Shown: in pieces, positions 27,281 to 36,009 of the stretch
Layout: every line of letters starts with the position of its first letter
Position numbering within the stretch: the stretch's first letter is position 1
From: Pseudomonadota bacterium
Lineage (GTDB): Bacteria > Pseudomonadota > Gammaproteobacteria > Steroidobacterales > Steroidobacteraceae
DNA: 64,000 nt
Assembly (NCBI GenBank): GCA_021805865.1
Contig: JAJZDX010000020.1
Coordinates: forward strand, 25,761 to 89,760
Reading direction: 5' to 3'
Program-made: the position numbers and the translations under genes
Notes under the pieces: model-generated
Told to the model about the DNA's origin: nothing
The model's database searches: none
The model's input: the letters and a program-made list of their open reading frames with translations, nothing else

Positions 27281-27681
27281 ACAGACCGAAAGTCCGCTCC
27301 CCTCGTCAGCGGCCGCGGTGTGCATCGTTATCGCGGCTGAGGCTATCCGCAATGGGCCCTCCTTGGCTCGCCAACAGTAGTTGCGTGGGACCTGACAGAC
27401 GCGTACGGGCGGAAAGAGGTATGCGAGGGCGGATTGCGGCACTGCCATTGTGAGGCCGCGGCGCGCGAGCAGCGCCGCTTCGATGAGGTTCTGAGCGTCC
27501 TGCAAGCGGGTCGGTTGCGCCGGCCGTAGACGACCGCGTCCTGCGGTCTCGCTTCAAGCGAAGGCCCGCTCTCCGTTGCCACTCGGATCCCGGGCCCCCG
27601 GCGGTGCGGTGCGCCTATGGGGTGCTTGCCGCAGGCCCGTCATGGTGCGCCGGGACCCTATCCCGCCGCGCTCGGGCGGGC
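27281..27681. other. 401-base gap with no recognisable gene
   Basis: Short open frames on both strands have no recognisable domain and look like shadows of GC-rich DNA. It separates the plus-strand helicase relic from the convergent LysR gene. No repeat or terminator with a T-run was seen. Confidence 0.4.
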
Positions 27682-28584
27682 TCACGCGGCGAGGTGGGGC
27701 TTCATCGTTTCCGCTATCCAGTCCATGAACACCTGCACGCGCCGCGGCAGGTTGTGGCGGTGGGCGTAGACGATCGAGACCGGCATGGGCTCGGGCCGGT
27801 ACTGCACAAGGATCTCGACCAGGCGGCCGCTCTGCAGATGCTCGCGCAAGCCGGCGAGCGGGCTCTGGATGATTCCGAGGCCGGCGAGACAGGCGTGCTC
27901 GTACGCGTCGGCGCTGTTGACGGTCAGGGCGCCGCGCATCGGCAGGCTGCGGTAGCGCTCGCCGTCGGGGTACTCGAAACCCGGGCTCCTGGCACCGAGC
28001 GTGCTGACGTAATGAATCAACCGGTGATCGACGAGATCATCCAGGGTTTGCGGGATGCCGTACTTCTCGAGGTACGCGGGACTCGCGCAGTTGGCGATGA
28101 GGTAAGCGCCGAGCCGCCGGGCAACCAGCGTGCTCTCATCCAGCGCTCCGGCGCGCACGACGCAATCAAAGCCTTCCCGGACGACGTCGACATGGCGGTC
28201 GGTGCTGCTCAACTCCAACTCGAGCTGCGGGTGCGCGGCTAGGAACTGCGGCAGCTGAGGCAGCACGTGCTTGCGCGCCAGGGCGGCGGGCATATCGACC
28301 CGCAGGCGGCCCCGCAGCGACAGCTCGTTGCGCTGAAACATGCCGTCCAGCTCCTCGAACTCGGCGAGCAGATCCTTGCAGCGCTCGTAATAGGCCTGGC
28401 CGTCCTGGGTCAATTGCACCCGGCGGGTGGTGCGATGCAACAGGCGCGCTCCCAAGGCATTCTCGAGTGCCTGCACGGCCATGGATACACTGGTCTTGCG
28501 CAAGCCCAGGCTCTCGGCGGCGCGCGTGAAGCTCGCCTCTTCCGCCACCCGGACGAAGATCTGCATTGCTTCCAGACGATTCAT
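27682..28584 (-). CDS. LysR-family transcriptional regulator
   Basis: About 300 residues. The helix-turn-helix is at residues 15-40 (SFTRAAESLGLRKTSVSMAV). A DmlR/AaeR-like effector domain follows (LRGRLRVDMPAALARKHVLP; PVSIVYAHRHNLPRRVQVFM). The ATG at 28584 (MNRLEAMQIF) gives the family N-terminus. It diverges from a broken SDR gene across an AT-rich region with a LysR-type dyad at 28615-28635, so the SDR was probably its original target. The target is now a pseudogene, so the regulator may be an orphan. Confidence 0.85.
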   Translation of the reverse strand: MNRLEAMQIFVRVAEEASFTRAAESLGLRKTSVSMAVQALENALGARLLHRTTRRVQLTQDGQAYYERCKDLLAEFEELDGMFQRNELSLRGRLRVDMPAALARKHVLPQLPQFLAAHPQLELELSSTDRHVDVVREGFDCVVRAGALDESTLVARRLGAYLIANCASPAYLEKYGIPQTLDDLVDHRLIHYVSTLGARSPGFEYPDGERYRSLPMRGALTVNSADAYEHACLAGLGIIQSPLAGLREHLQSGRLVEILVQYRPEPMPVSIVYAHRHNLPRRVQVFMDWIAETMKPHLAA

Positions 28585-28614
28585 GCCCATCACTTATTGT
28601 CCAACTGAACGAAA

Positions 28615-28635
28615 CAATTATATCAGAAATTATTG
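28615..28635. promoter_or_regulatory. AT-rich partial palindrome between divergent LysR and SDR genes
   Basis: The outer bases CAAT and ATTG pair, with a mostly A/T centre. Position between a LysR gene and its divergent neighbour is the standard place for such an operator. Confidence 0.35.
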
Positions 28636-28710
28636 GTTTTATCTCGAACGAGAGAGGCTATGGCGGACTCGTCCCGTACCCCCATTCCATCTCACCCGGG
28701 AGAGCGCTCC

Positions 28711-28860
28711 ATGAACATCCCCACGCCCTTTGCACTGATCACCGGCGGCAGCCGAGGCCTCGGGCGCAGCACCGCGCTGCAGCTCTCGCCGAGCATGGCA
28801 GCGGCATCGTCATCCCATACCGCGGTAATTTGTCATTAGAGTCCCGCCCTGACCCCTCTT
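28711..28860 (+). pseudogene. 5' fragment of an SDR oxidoreductase gene
   Basis: The gene opens properly (GGAGAG ribosome site, then MNIPTPFALITGGSRGLGRS). The Rossmann glycine motif is intact. The frame shifts by one base near 28780; the other frame continues ALAEHGSGIVIPYRGN, the expected next strand. The remainder, including the catalytic Ser-Tyr-Lys, is gone. The break lies at a 15-base sequence that recurs at 29422. Confidence 0.65.
28822..28836 (+). repeat. 15-base near-identical direct repeat, copy 1
   Basis: GCGGTAATTTGTCAT here and GCGGTAATTCGTCAT at 29422-29436 differ by one base and flank the TnpB relic. Confidence 0.5.
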
Positions 28861-29001
28861 TGCGCTGTTCCGGACAGCGCTCGAGCGGTCCTGGCCCTTG
28901 CGGGCCGTTGGGCCGGTTCGCGGTTCTGCGTGGGGCGGCGCTGGGCACGCGCGGCGGTCACCCGCGGTGCGTGCTCCGCCGCGCAGACCACTCCTCGCGC
29001 G

Positions 29002-29160
29002 TCACTTCCCGGCCCCCGCGCCGGTAGCGGGCGATGAGCCTGCGGCGAGCTGCCGCAACCCCTCGGCCCGGATGTTCTTCGCCGCGTTCTCATCGCGGTC
29101 GTGGTGCACCCCGCAGGCGGGGCACACCCAGCGCGAGGCCCCGAAGAGCCTTCCCGGCAC
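29002..29160 (-). pseudogene. C-terminal remnant of a TnpB-like IS200/IS605-family protein
   Basis: The end of TnpB is readable: the second CxxC half of the zinc ribbon ([11 protein letters not shown]), the Ruv[19 protein letters not shown] motif and a short tail. The open frame extends back to 29286 without TnpB similarity, so everything before the last zinc knuckle is lost. A guide RNA overlapping the 3' end cannot be assessed in such a relic. Confidence 0.65.
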
Positions 29161-29421
29161 GCGCCGCTGACGCGCGCTCCGGTAGCAGCGCAGGCGGTAC
29201 GCTCGCTCGCAGGGGGACGGCTCGGCCATGGACGCAGTTACCACCCAGCGGCGACAAAAATCAACGGGCGGGACGCAAATGATCACAGCCGTCGGACTCC
29301 CTGCTGCGCGTGCGAATACAACGTCAACACCGACGTCGTATCAGCACGCTGCGCAAATGGCTTGACCCGACGGGGTCGCGAGCATCCGTGCCCGCTCCGG
29401 CGACTCAAGTCATTTTTCCAT

Positions 29422-29436
29422 GCGGTAATTCGTCAT
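29422..29436 (+). repeat. 15-base near-identical direct repeat, copy 2
   Basis: Partner of 28822-28836 (14 of 15 bases the same). It lies just before the aldo/keto reductase gene end. Confidence 0.5.
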
Positions 29437-29476
29437 GGAAACGCCGCGAACAGTTACGGTCTGCGGCACTGGGGAA

Positions 29477-30340
29477 TCAACCGAGGTCCTGCATGTCCTC
29501 GTGTGTCAGGTGGACCGCGGCGGCGGCGATGTTCTCCTCGAGGTGCTCGAGCGAGGCCGTCCCGGGAATGGGCAGCATCACGGGGGATCGGCGCAGGAGC
29601 CAGGCGATCGCCACCTGACCGGTCGAGATCCGGTGACGCTGTGCAACCTCGGCGAGCGCGCGCATCGCGCCGGAATGCGCCGCGTGCCGGCCGGAGCCGA
29701 GCGGGGCCCAGGGAAGGAAGGCGATCCCCTTGTCCTGACAGTGGGCGATGACATCCTCGGATTGCCGATCTTCCAGGTTGTAGCGGTTCTGGACCGAAAC
29801 GATGGGTGACAGTCGCTCGCAGCGCTTGAGCTCGCTCAGGCTGACGTTTGACACGCCGATGTGCCGGATCTTGCCGCCGGCTTTCATCCGGACCAACTCC
29901 CCGATCGAGTCCTCGATCGGCACCTGCGGGTCCGGGGCGTGCAGCTGATACACGTCGATGCAATCCACCCTCAGGCGCCTCAGGCTCGCCTCGCACGCCT
30001 GGCGCAGATGTTGTGGACGGGCGTCGTGGTTCCATACGCCCGGGCCCGGGCGCACCAGCCCGCCCTTGGTGGCGATCACCAGGCCCTTTGGATACGGGTA
30101 TAGCGCGAGCGCAATCAGATTCTCGCTGGTCTCGGGGCCGTAGGCATCCGCCGTGTCGATCAGATTCACGCCCAGGGAGACGGCGCGCTGGAGTATGTGG
30201 ACGGCCGCCGATCTGTCGGGCGGATCGCCCCACACCCCCTGGCCCGTGATGCGCATCGCGCCAAAGCCCAGTCGGCTCACGTGCAGATCCGTGCCGAGGG
30301 CGATCGAGCCGGCCGCCGAGGCGGCAATGTCTGCATTCAT
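29477..30340 (-). CDS. Aldo/keto reductase
   Basis: 287 residues. The AKR catalytic tetrad is complete: Asp and Tyr in IDTADAYGPETSE, Lys in VIATKGG, His in YQLHAPD. The cofactor motif near the end reads LPIPGTASLEHLEEN, typical of NADPH-using AKRs. The ATG at 30340 has a GGAG site 7 bases upstream; an ATG at 30355 lacks one. The substrate is unknown. It is one of two AKRs in this accessory region and is intact between decayed neighbours. Confidence 0.8.
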   Translation of the reverse strand: MNADIAASAAGSIALGTDLHVSRLGFGAMRITGQGVWGDPPDRSAAVHILQRAVSLGVNLIDTADAYGPETSENLIALALYPYPKGLVIATKGGLVRPGPGVWNHDARPQHLRQACEASLRRLRVDCIDVYQLHAPDPQVPIEDSIGELVRMKAGGKIRHIGVSNVSLSELKRCERLSPIVSVQNRYNLEDRQSEDVIAHCQDKGIAFLPWAPLGSGRHAAHSGAMRALAEVAQRHRISTGQVAIAWLLRRSPVMLPIPGTASLEHLEENIAAAAVHLTHEDMQDLG

Positions 30341-30470
30341 GGTGTCGCTCCGCATGCCTGATGGGTCGGCCGTTGAGTATCGCGCGACCGTGCCACGGCC
30401 CGCCAGTCCCGTCGTGATGGGCAGACAACGGCGGTGCGGCCCGGGGCCGGCGCGCGCCTCGAGGGGTTGA

Positions 30471-31305
30471 TCATTTTCCTGCACGCGGACTTCCGCCGCG
30501 AGCGGCTTGCCCTGCTGCTCTTCGCGGCGCGGCTCGTACTCGTGATCGTCCGCATGCTCTGGATCCTCTACCACCTGTACATGCGCATGATGAAGCCGGT
30601 CCGGGACGCGCCGGGGCGATGGAATTGCGCTTCCAGTGCATTCGGAAGCGGTCCGGTTCGGGCTTGCCGTGCGGGCCCGCGGCCGGGAGGAGCCGGATGC
30701 GCCTGGAGACGTTGAGGCGCCGGCGCAATGCCCGAGCGTATCGCAAATCCTCGCTCGATGATTCCGGGCGGGGTGTTTGGCGAGTGTCGCCGGACGGCAG
30801 GGACATCCGCCGGCGAACCAGCGGTGCCGACAGGACGGCGATGAGCGTAAAAGGCAGGACCACCTCGAGCGGGAAGCGCCATCCGGGGTGCAGAAGCGCC
30901 GGATACAGGGCGAGGGCAATCCCCGGCGGATGCAATACGTTGAATGCGCTGAGCACGAGCGCCGCCGCAAGCGCGGCGACGATCGCGGTGCTTGCATCGG
31001 CCCCGAGAATCGCCGTGAGCGCGGTGCCGATCGAGGCGCCGAGGACAGAGCCGAGGATCACGGAGTGCGGCTTGGCGAGCGGCATCCCCGGCAGGTAAAG
31101 AAGAATGGCGAGCGTTGCGCCAAAGGGCGGCGTGAGAAGAATCGCATCCCGCGAGCCACGTCAACGCGCCGAGCAGCACGGTCATCCAGATTCCGCCGAT
31201 CAGCTCAGGGCGGAACCCCGCGGTGCGAGGGCTGTGCGTGCGGCTCGGGATTTCGGTGTCAGGGTCGGTCCTGCTCCGGCGCCTGCGCCGATTGTGCCAC
31301 CGCAT
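30471..31305 (-). pseudogene. HPP-family membrane protein gene with one frameshift
   Basis: The upstream frame encodes FRPELIGGIWMTVLLGALTW. A one-base shift near 31140 moves to the frame that continues ILLTPPFGATLAILLYLPGM, PLAKPHSVILGSVLGASIGT and LVLSAFNVLHPPGIALALYP, including the His-Pro-Pro motif of the family. Four hydrophobic helices result. HPP proteins of cyanobacteria and plants move nitrite; others are unstudied. Either the gene is dead or the base is a sequencing error. Confidence 0.6.
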
Positions 31306-31619
31306 CCATCACTCGCGTGGAGCACACCACCGTTGCGCCCGCGTTCACGGCCACTGCAACCCCGAGCGCCTCGGCAAGCTCCTCCTCGGTTGCCCCGAGA
31401 CGCTGGGCCGCCTCGGTATGCACGGCGATACAGCCGTCACAGCGCACCGTAACGGCGACCGCGAGCGCGATGAGCTCGCGGGTCTTGCCCCCGAGAACGT
31501 TGTTGCGTTGCCCGGCGGCGCTGAGTGCGGTATATCCCTGGCTGGTCTCCGGGCTGAGCGTGGCGAGCCGCCTCCCGGCCGGCCGCGAGCTCTCCGCGGT
31601 AGTGTTTCCAATCGAGCAT
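31259..31619 (-). pseudogene. Carboxymuconolactone decarboxylase (AhpD-like) gene with one frameshift
   Basis: The start MLDWKHYRGELAAG is in one frame. After a single-base shift near 31565 the next frame gives RLATLSPETSQGYTALSAAG, NNVLGGKTRELIALAVAVTV and RCDGCIAVHTEAAQRLG. The redox C-x2-C-x3-H motif (CDGCIAVH, second Cys followed by His) is intact. The gene's 3' end overlaps the HPP gene start, so the two formed an operon and both are broken by one base. Confidence 0.65.
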
Positions 31620-31622
31620 CAT

Positions 31623-32049
31623 GTCCGAACCCTCGGCGGAAATCACCCCTGGGAGGAGACGGGGCCAGGCCCTCGGATAATATGGTGGCGTCTGCGCGAG
31701 CGTAGCCATTCACGCCCGGCAGGCTGAACAGCCTGCCGGGGCATTCGGTCTCGACTGCGCTTTTGTGGGAACCGGCAAGTACCGACCCGTTGGGGTCATT
31801 CGGCTGAAATCACCGCAACGCCTGAGGAACGATGGAGCGTACATTCCAACGACCGCTTCCGGGCGGTATTGTTTAGAGCAATCACATCGCGCCGACCGGC
31901 GAGCGACGTCGCGACTGAGTTCCGAATGGCGGCGAATGTGGCGTTTGCGTCGATGTCACGACAGGCAATGGCCCTGGTAAGTTACCGCGTCAATCAATCC
32001 GGCGCGGATCACCGCGATCGACGCCGCAGGACGGCTCACGCTCGGTTGC
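31623..32049. other. 427-base intergenic region
   Basis: No gene seen. It carries the hairpin at 31715-31740 and separates two minus-strand units. The composition falls towards average, unlike the coding DNA, and may include further relic sequence that was not recognisable. Confidence 0.4.
31715..31740. terminator. Perfect 11-bp stem-loop, possible terminator
   Basis: CCCGGCAGGCT and AGCCTGCCGGG pair perfectly around GAAC. No T-run follows on either side, so factor-independent termination would be weak; it may protect mRNA ends or be a relic of a mobile element end. Confidence 0.4.
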
Positions 32050-33489
32050 TCATATGCCATCGCGAAGGAGAGCGTCCGCATCCAAAGAGAGGTCGACGGC
32101 AGATTTCAGATAATGGTTGCTCTGCGCGCCCTCGGGCGCCAGGAGGCAGACAATAATGCTGCGGCGCCCGTGGAGCTGAGCATTCAGAACAGCTCTGCGG
32201 CGCTGCAACTTCGCCGCCTCTGCGCTCGTCATGACAAAAGGGCCGTCGCAGAATTTGAGCCCGAAAAGATAGACCGCGCCGCCGCGCACGTCGAATAGCA
32301 GGTCAATCTGCCCGTTGCCCGCGCTGTTCTTTAGGTCTGCCCGGGTGACCGTATAGTCGCTCTTGGCGATGCCAAGCGCAGTCGCGATCGAATGCGCATG
32401 ATTCCAAGCGACGATCTCGAACGCGTGTCCGCACCATGATTTGTACTGTCGACTGCTCACGATGGCCTGCCACGATCGCATGCGGGCGCGGCCCGCCAGC
32501 CACTGCAGGTGAAACAGAGTGAACATGTCGCAGGGCCGATAGCGCCGGTAGCGATCACCCCGCGCGCCAAGCGGTCGGTGTGCTTCGAGAAACCCGGATT
32601 GTTCGAGATTGTCGATATATTGTGTGAGTTTGCCGCCTGAAGACAGTCGAGCGCTGGCGCTGACTTCGGAACGCGTCAGCCCATCCTTGGATTTCGCAAC
32701 CTGCGTGACGATCTGTTTGTGAGCCACGGCGTTGTTGAATAGCGAATCGAACAGCTCGTCGAACTCACCCTGCAGCGGGGCATTGGCGGAGAAGAACAGC
32801 CGATCGATGAATGCGGCGACAGACTCGCCGCGTCTCATGAGAGCGAAATAATACGGCACTCCTCCCAAGACCATGTACAGCTTCAGAACGTCGGTCCGGG
32901 AGAGTCGGATGTGCTGATGGGCGAGATAGGCGCAGACCTCATGCAGCTTGAACTGCGACACGCGTATCCGGTCGGTGATCCTGCGGTGCCATCCACCCTT
33001 GCCCTCCACGATCTGGTGTACGATCCAGGATGCAGCCGAGCCACACACGAACATCTTCAATCGGGGCATCCGAGTGCCCGTCGCGTTCCAAAAGTACTCC
33101 AGCGAGCTCAGAAAGCCGGAGCGCCGCGAATCCAGCCAGGGCGCCTCGTCGAAGAAGACAGTGACGGGTTTGCTGTCTCCCGGCAGCGATGCGATGGACG
33201 TTTGCAACTGGCCAAAGGCTTCCTCCCACGTGGACGGCGCGCGCAGCGCCACATCGTTATGGAAGGCTGCGGACAGTGCTTTGGAAAAGTGCTCGAGCTG
33301 GGTACGGCGTTTGCCGTCGCGCTGTCCGGTGAGCTTGAAATACCAGTCCGCGACAGGCGCTCTGCCGCAGCGAATGAGATATGTTTTGCCGACGCGCCTT
33401 CTTCCCCACACCGCCACGAGCTCGGGCTTTTCTGATGTGAGAACGCGGCGGATGGTGCTGAGTTCCGCGGCGCGACCGATGATTTCCAT
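32050..33489 (-). CDS. AAA ATPase of the DUF234/archaeal-ATPase type with a degenerate nuclease-like domain
   Basis: About 479 residues. Walker A is WGRRRVGKTYLI (about residue 35) and Walker B is TVFFDEAPWL. A winged helix follows, then a C-terminal domain of the DUF234 PD-(D/E)xK kind: GQIDLLFDVRGGAVYLFGLK. The Asp is present, but the usual E-x-K reads GLK, so the catalytic Glu is replaced by Gly. Such ATPases occur in archaea, gut bacteria and mobile regions with unknown roles. The ATG at 33489 matches the family N-terminus MEIIGRAAEL; an earlier ATG at 33573 is less likely. Confidence 0.75.
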   Translation of the reverse strand: MEIIGRAAELSTIRRVLTSEKPELVAVWGRRRVGKTYLIRCGRAPVADWYFKLTGQRDGKRRTQLEHFSKALSAAFHNDVALRAPSTWEEAFGQLQTSIASLPGDSKPVTVFFDEAPWLDSRRSGFLSSLEYFWNATGTRMPRLKMFVCGSAASWIVHQIVEGKGGWHRRITDRIRVSQFKLHEVCAYLAHQHIRLSRTDVLKLYMVLGGVPYYFALMRRGESVAAFIDRLFFSANAPLQGEFDELFDSLFNNAVAHKQIVTQVAKSKDGLTRSEVSASARLSSGGKLTQYIDNLEQSGFLEAHRPLGARGDRYRRYRPCDMFTLFHLQWLAGRARMRSWQAIVSSRQYKSWCGHAFEIVAWNHAHSIATALGIAKSDYTVTRADLKNSAGNGQIDLLFDVRGGAVYLFGLKFCDGPFVMTSAEAAKLQRRRAVLNAQLHGRRSIIVCLLAPEGAQSNHYLKSAVDLSLDADALLRDGI

Positions 33490-34154
33490 GGGGTCATCGA
33501 AAAGAGGCCGGAAGTCCAGCGAAATACTGCACTTCTGGCCTCTTATAATTTCAGGTATCGGGCCAGAACCCAACTCCTAGAGCTACTTTTGGCCTTATAT
33601 GACATTCCTGCCGCCAAGAGCCGCGCTGAATCCTGTCTCTTGACGCGCAGACCTTTGCGATTCGTCCCTGCCGAGCGCGGATCTCTCCTCAGGACCCCGT
33701 ATTCAGGGAACCGGACCATTCACACATCAATGCCTGAAACGGATCGTCCCCGCGCAGTTGGCAGTGCAGTCCCGGTCTCTCGGCAATACGCGCACGGGGC
33801 ATCCCACTCTTGCGGTACGGGCGTGCCGGGTTTGGTGGCACGAGGAAGTTCTCGCACCGAACCGACTTGCAGAAGTTGACCTCGATGCCGGCGTGGGGCG
33901 GCGGTACCCGCACACCGCCTTTGGACAGGCGCCTTCGCCGCGGCGTCACGGGAACGGGAGCATTTCCCGCCCCTGGCCTATCGTCGGACAAAAAAATCTA
34001 CGAAGCTATTTGAATTACAGGGAGTAATATCCGATTTTATGCCCTACGATCAACACGTTATCCGAGGGCCTGGGGAGACGGGCGCAGGGGTGCCCTGAAA
34101 TGGCTGCACGGCTCAGCGCAGCTGACTTCAGGCTCGAGCGCATCGGGGGAAGGC
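33490..34154. other. 665-base region with one possible gene fragment
   Basis: Apart from the possible minus-strand fragment at 33689-33991, nothing was recognised. GC content is lower than in the flanks, suggesting acquired DNA. Confidence 0.4.
33689..33991 (-). pseudogene. Possible N-terminal fragment of a zinc-ribbon protein
   Basis: The frame reads IEVNFCKSVRCENFLVPPNP and later GLHCQLRGDDPFQALM. The F-C-x5-C-x-N-F pattern resembles the N-terminal finger of some transposase-like proteins. The partner cysteine pair is incomplete and no continuation is seen, so this may be a relic or chance. Confidence 0.25.
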
Positions 34155-35120
34155 ATGGATGATGCGCTCACCGGGCTTGCCCCGCTGCTGCGCGTGCAGC
34201 CCGAGCTGCAGCAGATTTGCCGCTTCGGCGCGCAATGGGCGTCGGATCACGCGGCCGAGGCCGGCCACTGGGCGCCTTTCCACCTGGTGACGGCGGGGTC
34301 TTGCTCGATCGACCTCGCCGAGGGCGGGCGGCCGATACTCCTCTCGGCCGGTGACATCGCCGTGCTGCCGCATGGCAGCCGGCACACGGTGAGAGGGACC
34401 GGCACGCCGATCGGCGCGTGTGGAGACTTCGGCATCCGCGCACGCGCGTTGGGTCCGTTCGCGCTGAAAACCAATACCGACTCCGAGCCCGAAGCGCAGC
34501 TGGTCTGCGGGCGTCTGCGCTTCGGGCTGGCGCACCACAATCTCATCCTGGCGGCGCTGCCGGAGGTGATCGTGGTGTCCTCCCGCGGCAATGGCGCGGC
34601 GGAGCCGCGGCTCGGCACGCTGGTCGCGATGATTCAGGAGGAAGTTGACGGCGGGCACCCGGGCGCTCTCGCCGTCGCCACCGACCTGGCGAGCGCGCTG
34701 CTCATCATGGTCGTGCGCGCGCATCTCGAGCGCGAGGGCACTCAAAGCGGGATCCTCAGGCTGCTCGCGCACAGGCAGGCGGCAGGGGCCCTCACGGCCA
34801 TGTTGAGCGATCCGGCCAGGAAGTGGATGTTGGATAGCCTGGCCGCCTGCGCAAGCACGTCCCGTGCCAGCCTGGTGCGCATGTTCCACCAGACGGTGGG
34901 GCAGTCGCCGCTGGCGTTTCTCGCCGGACTCAGGCTCGAGCTCGCCCGCTCCAAACTGTCCACCTCGCCCCTGTCGGTTGCATCGATAGCGGCCGAGGTC
35001 GGCTACGGCTCGGAAAGCGCGCTCAGCCGCGCCTACTACCGCCGCTTCGGCTCCCGGCCCGGCGAAGCGCGCAAAGGCGCGCCGGCGGCCTCTAGGCTCG
35101 CGGCCCCGAAGGCGGAGTAG
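34155..35120 (+). CDS. AraC-family regulator with cupin sensor domain
   Basis: 321 residues. An N-terminal cupin_6-type domain (FHLVTAGSCSIDLAEGGRPI; LSAGDIAVLPHGSRHTVRGT) is followed by the double helix-turn-helix of AraC proteins at about 215-310 (ASTSRASLVRMFHQTVGQSP; SVASIAAEVGYGSESALSRA). The gene converges with the SDR at 35092, overlapping it by 29 bases. Regulators of this class usually control a nearby oxidoreductase; the SDR and AKR next to it are candidate targets. Confidence 0.85.
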   Translation: MDDALTGLAPLLRVQPELQQICRFGAQWASDHAAEAGHWAPFHLVTAGSCSIDLAEGGRPILLSAGDIAVLPHGSRHTVRGTGTPIGACGDFGIRARALGPFALKTNTDSEPEAQLVCGRLRFGLAHHNLILAALPEVIVVSSRGNGAAEPRLGTLVAMIQEEVDGGHPGALAVATDLASALLIMVVRAHLEREGTQSGILRLLAHRQAAGALTAMLSDPARKWMLDSLAACASTSRASLVRMFHQTVGQSPLAFLAGLRLELARSKLSTSPLSVASIAAEVGYGSESALSRAYYRRFGSRPGEARKGAPAASRLAAPKAE

Positions 35121-35958
35121 GCCCCGGGGCAGCGAAGTCCGTGCCGAGACCAACCTGCTTCCACGCCTCGAGCTCGGCCGAGAACGCCTCGAGCACCTCG
35201 CGGGTACGTTGATAGGCGTCGGACCCCAGGACCAGATGAAGGGGCGGCTGCCGCGATCGCACCGCCTCGATGATGGCCGCCGCCGCACGCGCCGGATCCC
35301 CGGGCTGCCTGCCGGCCATCGCGGTGAGCCGTTGCGCGGCCGCGCCCGCGGTTGCGGCGTAGTCCTCGAGGCTCGTGCCGCCGCGGCGGATCGAGCGGTC
35401 GGACAGGAAGTCCGTGCGAAAGGCTCCCGGCTCGACCAGGGTGACGTGGATGCCGAGCGGGGCGACCTCCCGGGCCAAGCTCTGCGACATCCCCTCGACC
35501 GCCATCTTCGCCGCCGCGTAATAGCCGGAGCCGGCCGCCGGCGCCACGCCGGCGATCGAGGTGATGTTGACGATGTGTCCCGAGCGCTGCGCCCGAAGGT
35601 GGGGCAGCGCCGCCTGGATCACCCGGCGGGGGCCGTGAAAGTTGACGTCGAACAGATGCGCAACCTGCTCCTCGGAGGCCTCTTCCACGGAGCTGAGCAG
35701 GCCGTAGCCGGCGTTGTTGACGATGACGTCCACCCGCCCGAGGCCGAATGCGGCCTCGACGGCCTCCCTGACGGCGCGCGGATCGGTCATCTCGAGCGCC
35801 AGGAGCGTGAGGCGCCCCTGTCCGCGGGCGATCCCGGCCGAGCCGCCGCGGGTGGTGCCGATCACGGTTGCGCCCTCGGCGAGCAGGGTCTCGGCAAGGA
35901 CCTTGCCGAGGCCGCGCGAGACGCCGGTGATGAACCAGACTTTCGATTCGTGACTCAT
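35092..35958 (-). CDS. SDR-family oxidoreductase
   Basis: 288 residues. Cofactor loop TGVSRGLGKVLAETL, the NNAGYG motif, catalytic Ser in NITSIAGVAP, and Y-x3-K in YYAAAKMAVEGM are present. The GTTRGG motif after strand 2 suggests NADP(H). The C-terminal part is longer than the minimal SDR and has a typical YQRTREVLEAF helix. The AKR gene lies 51 bases downstream on the same strand, so the two form a probable operon opposite the AraC regulator. Confidence 0.8.
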   Translation of the reverse strand: MSHESKVWFITGVSRGLGKVLAETLLAEGATVIGTTRGGSAGIARGQGRLTLLALEMTDPRAVREAVEAAFGLGRVDVIVNNAGYGLLSSVEEASEEQVAHLFDVNFHGPRRVIQAALPHLRAQRSGHIVNITSIAGVAPAAGSGYYAAAKMAVEGMSQSLAREVAPLGIHVTLVEPGAFRTDFLSDRSIRRGGTSLEDYAATAGAAAQRLTAMAGRQPGDPARAAAAIIEAVRSRQPPLHLVLGSDAYQRTREVLEAFSAELEAWKQVGLGTDFAAPGPTPPSGPRA

Positions 35959-36009
35959 GCAAGATCTCCCGGCCGGGGCGGGCGGTGGAGGCTCGGACGC
36001 TTTCCGGTG

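Noticed and set aside
27281..27681. Short open frames considered as a small toxin-antitoxin pair next to Wadjet
   Set aside because: No recognisable toxin or antitoxin motif, no ribosome sites and overlapping shadow frames.
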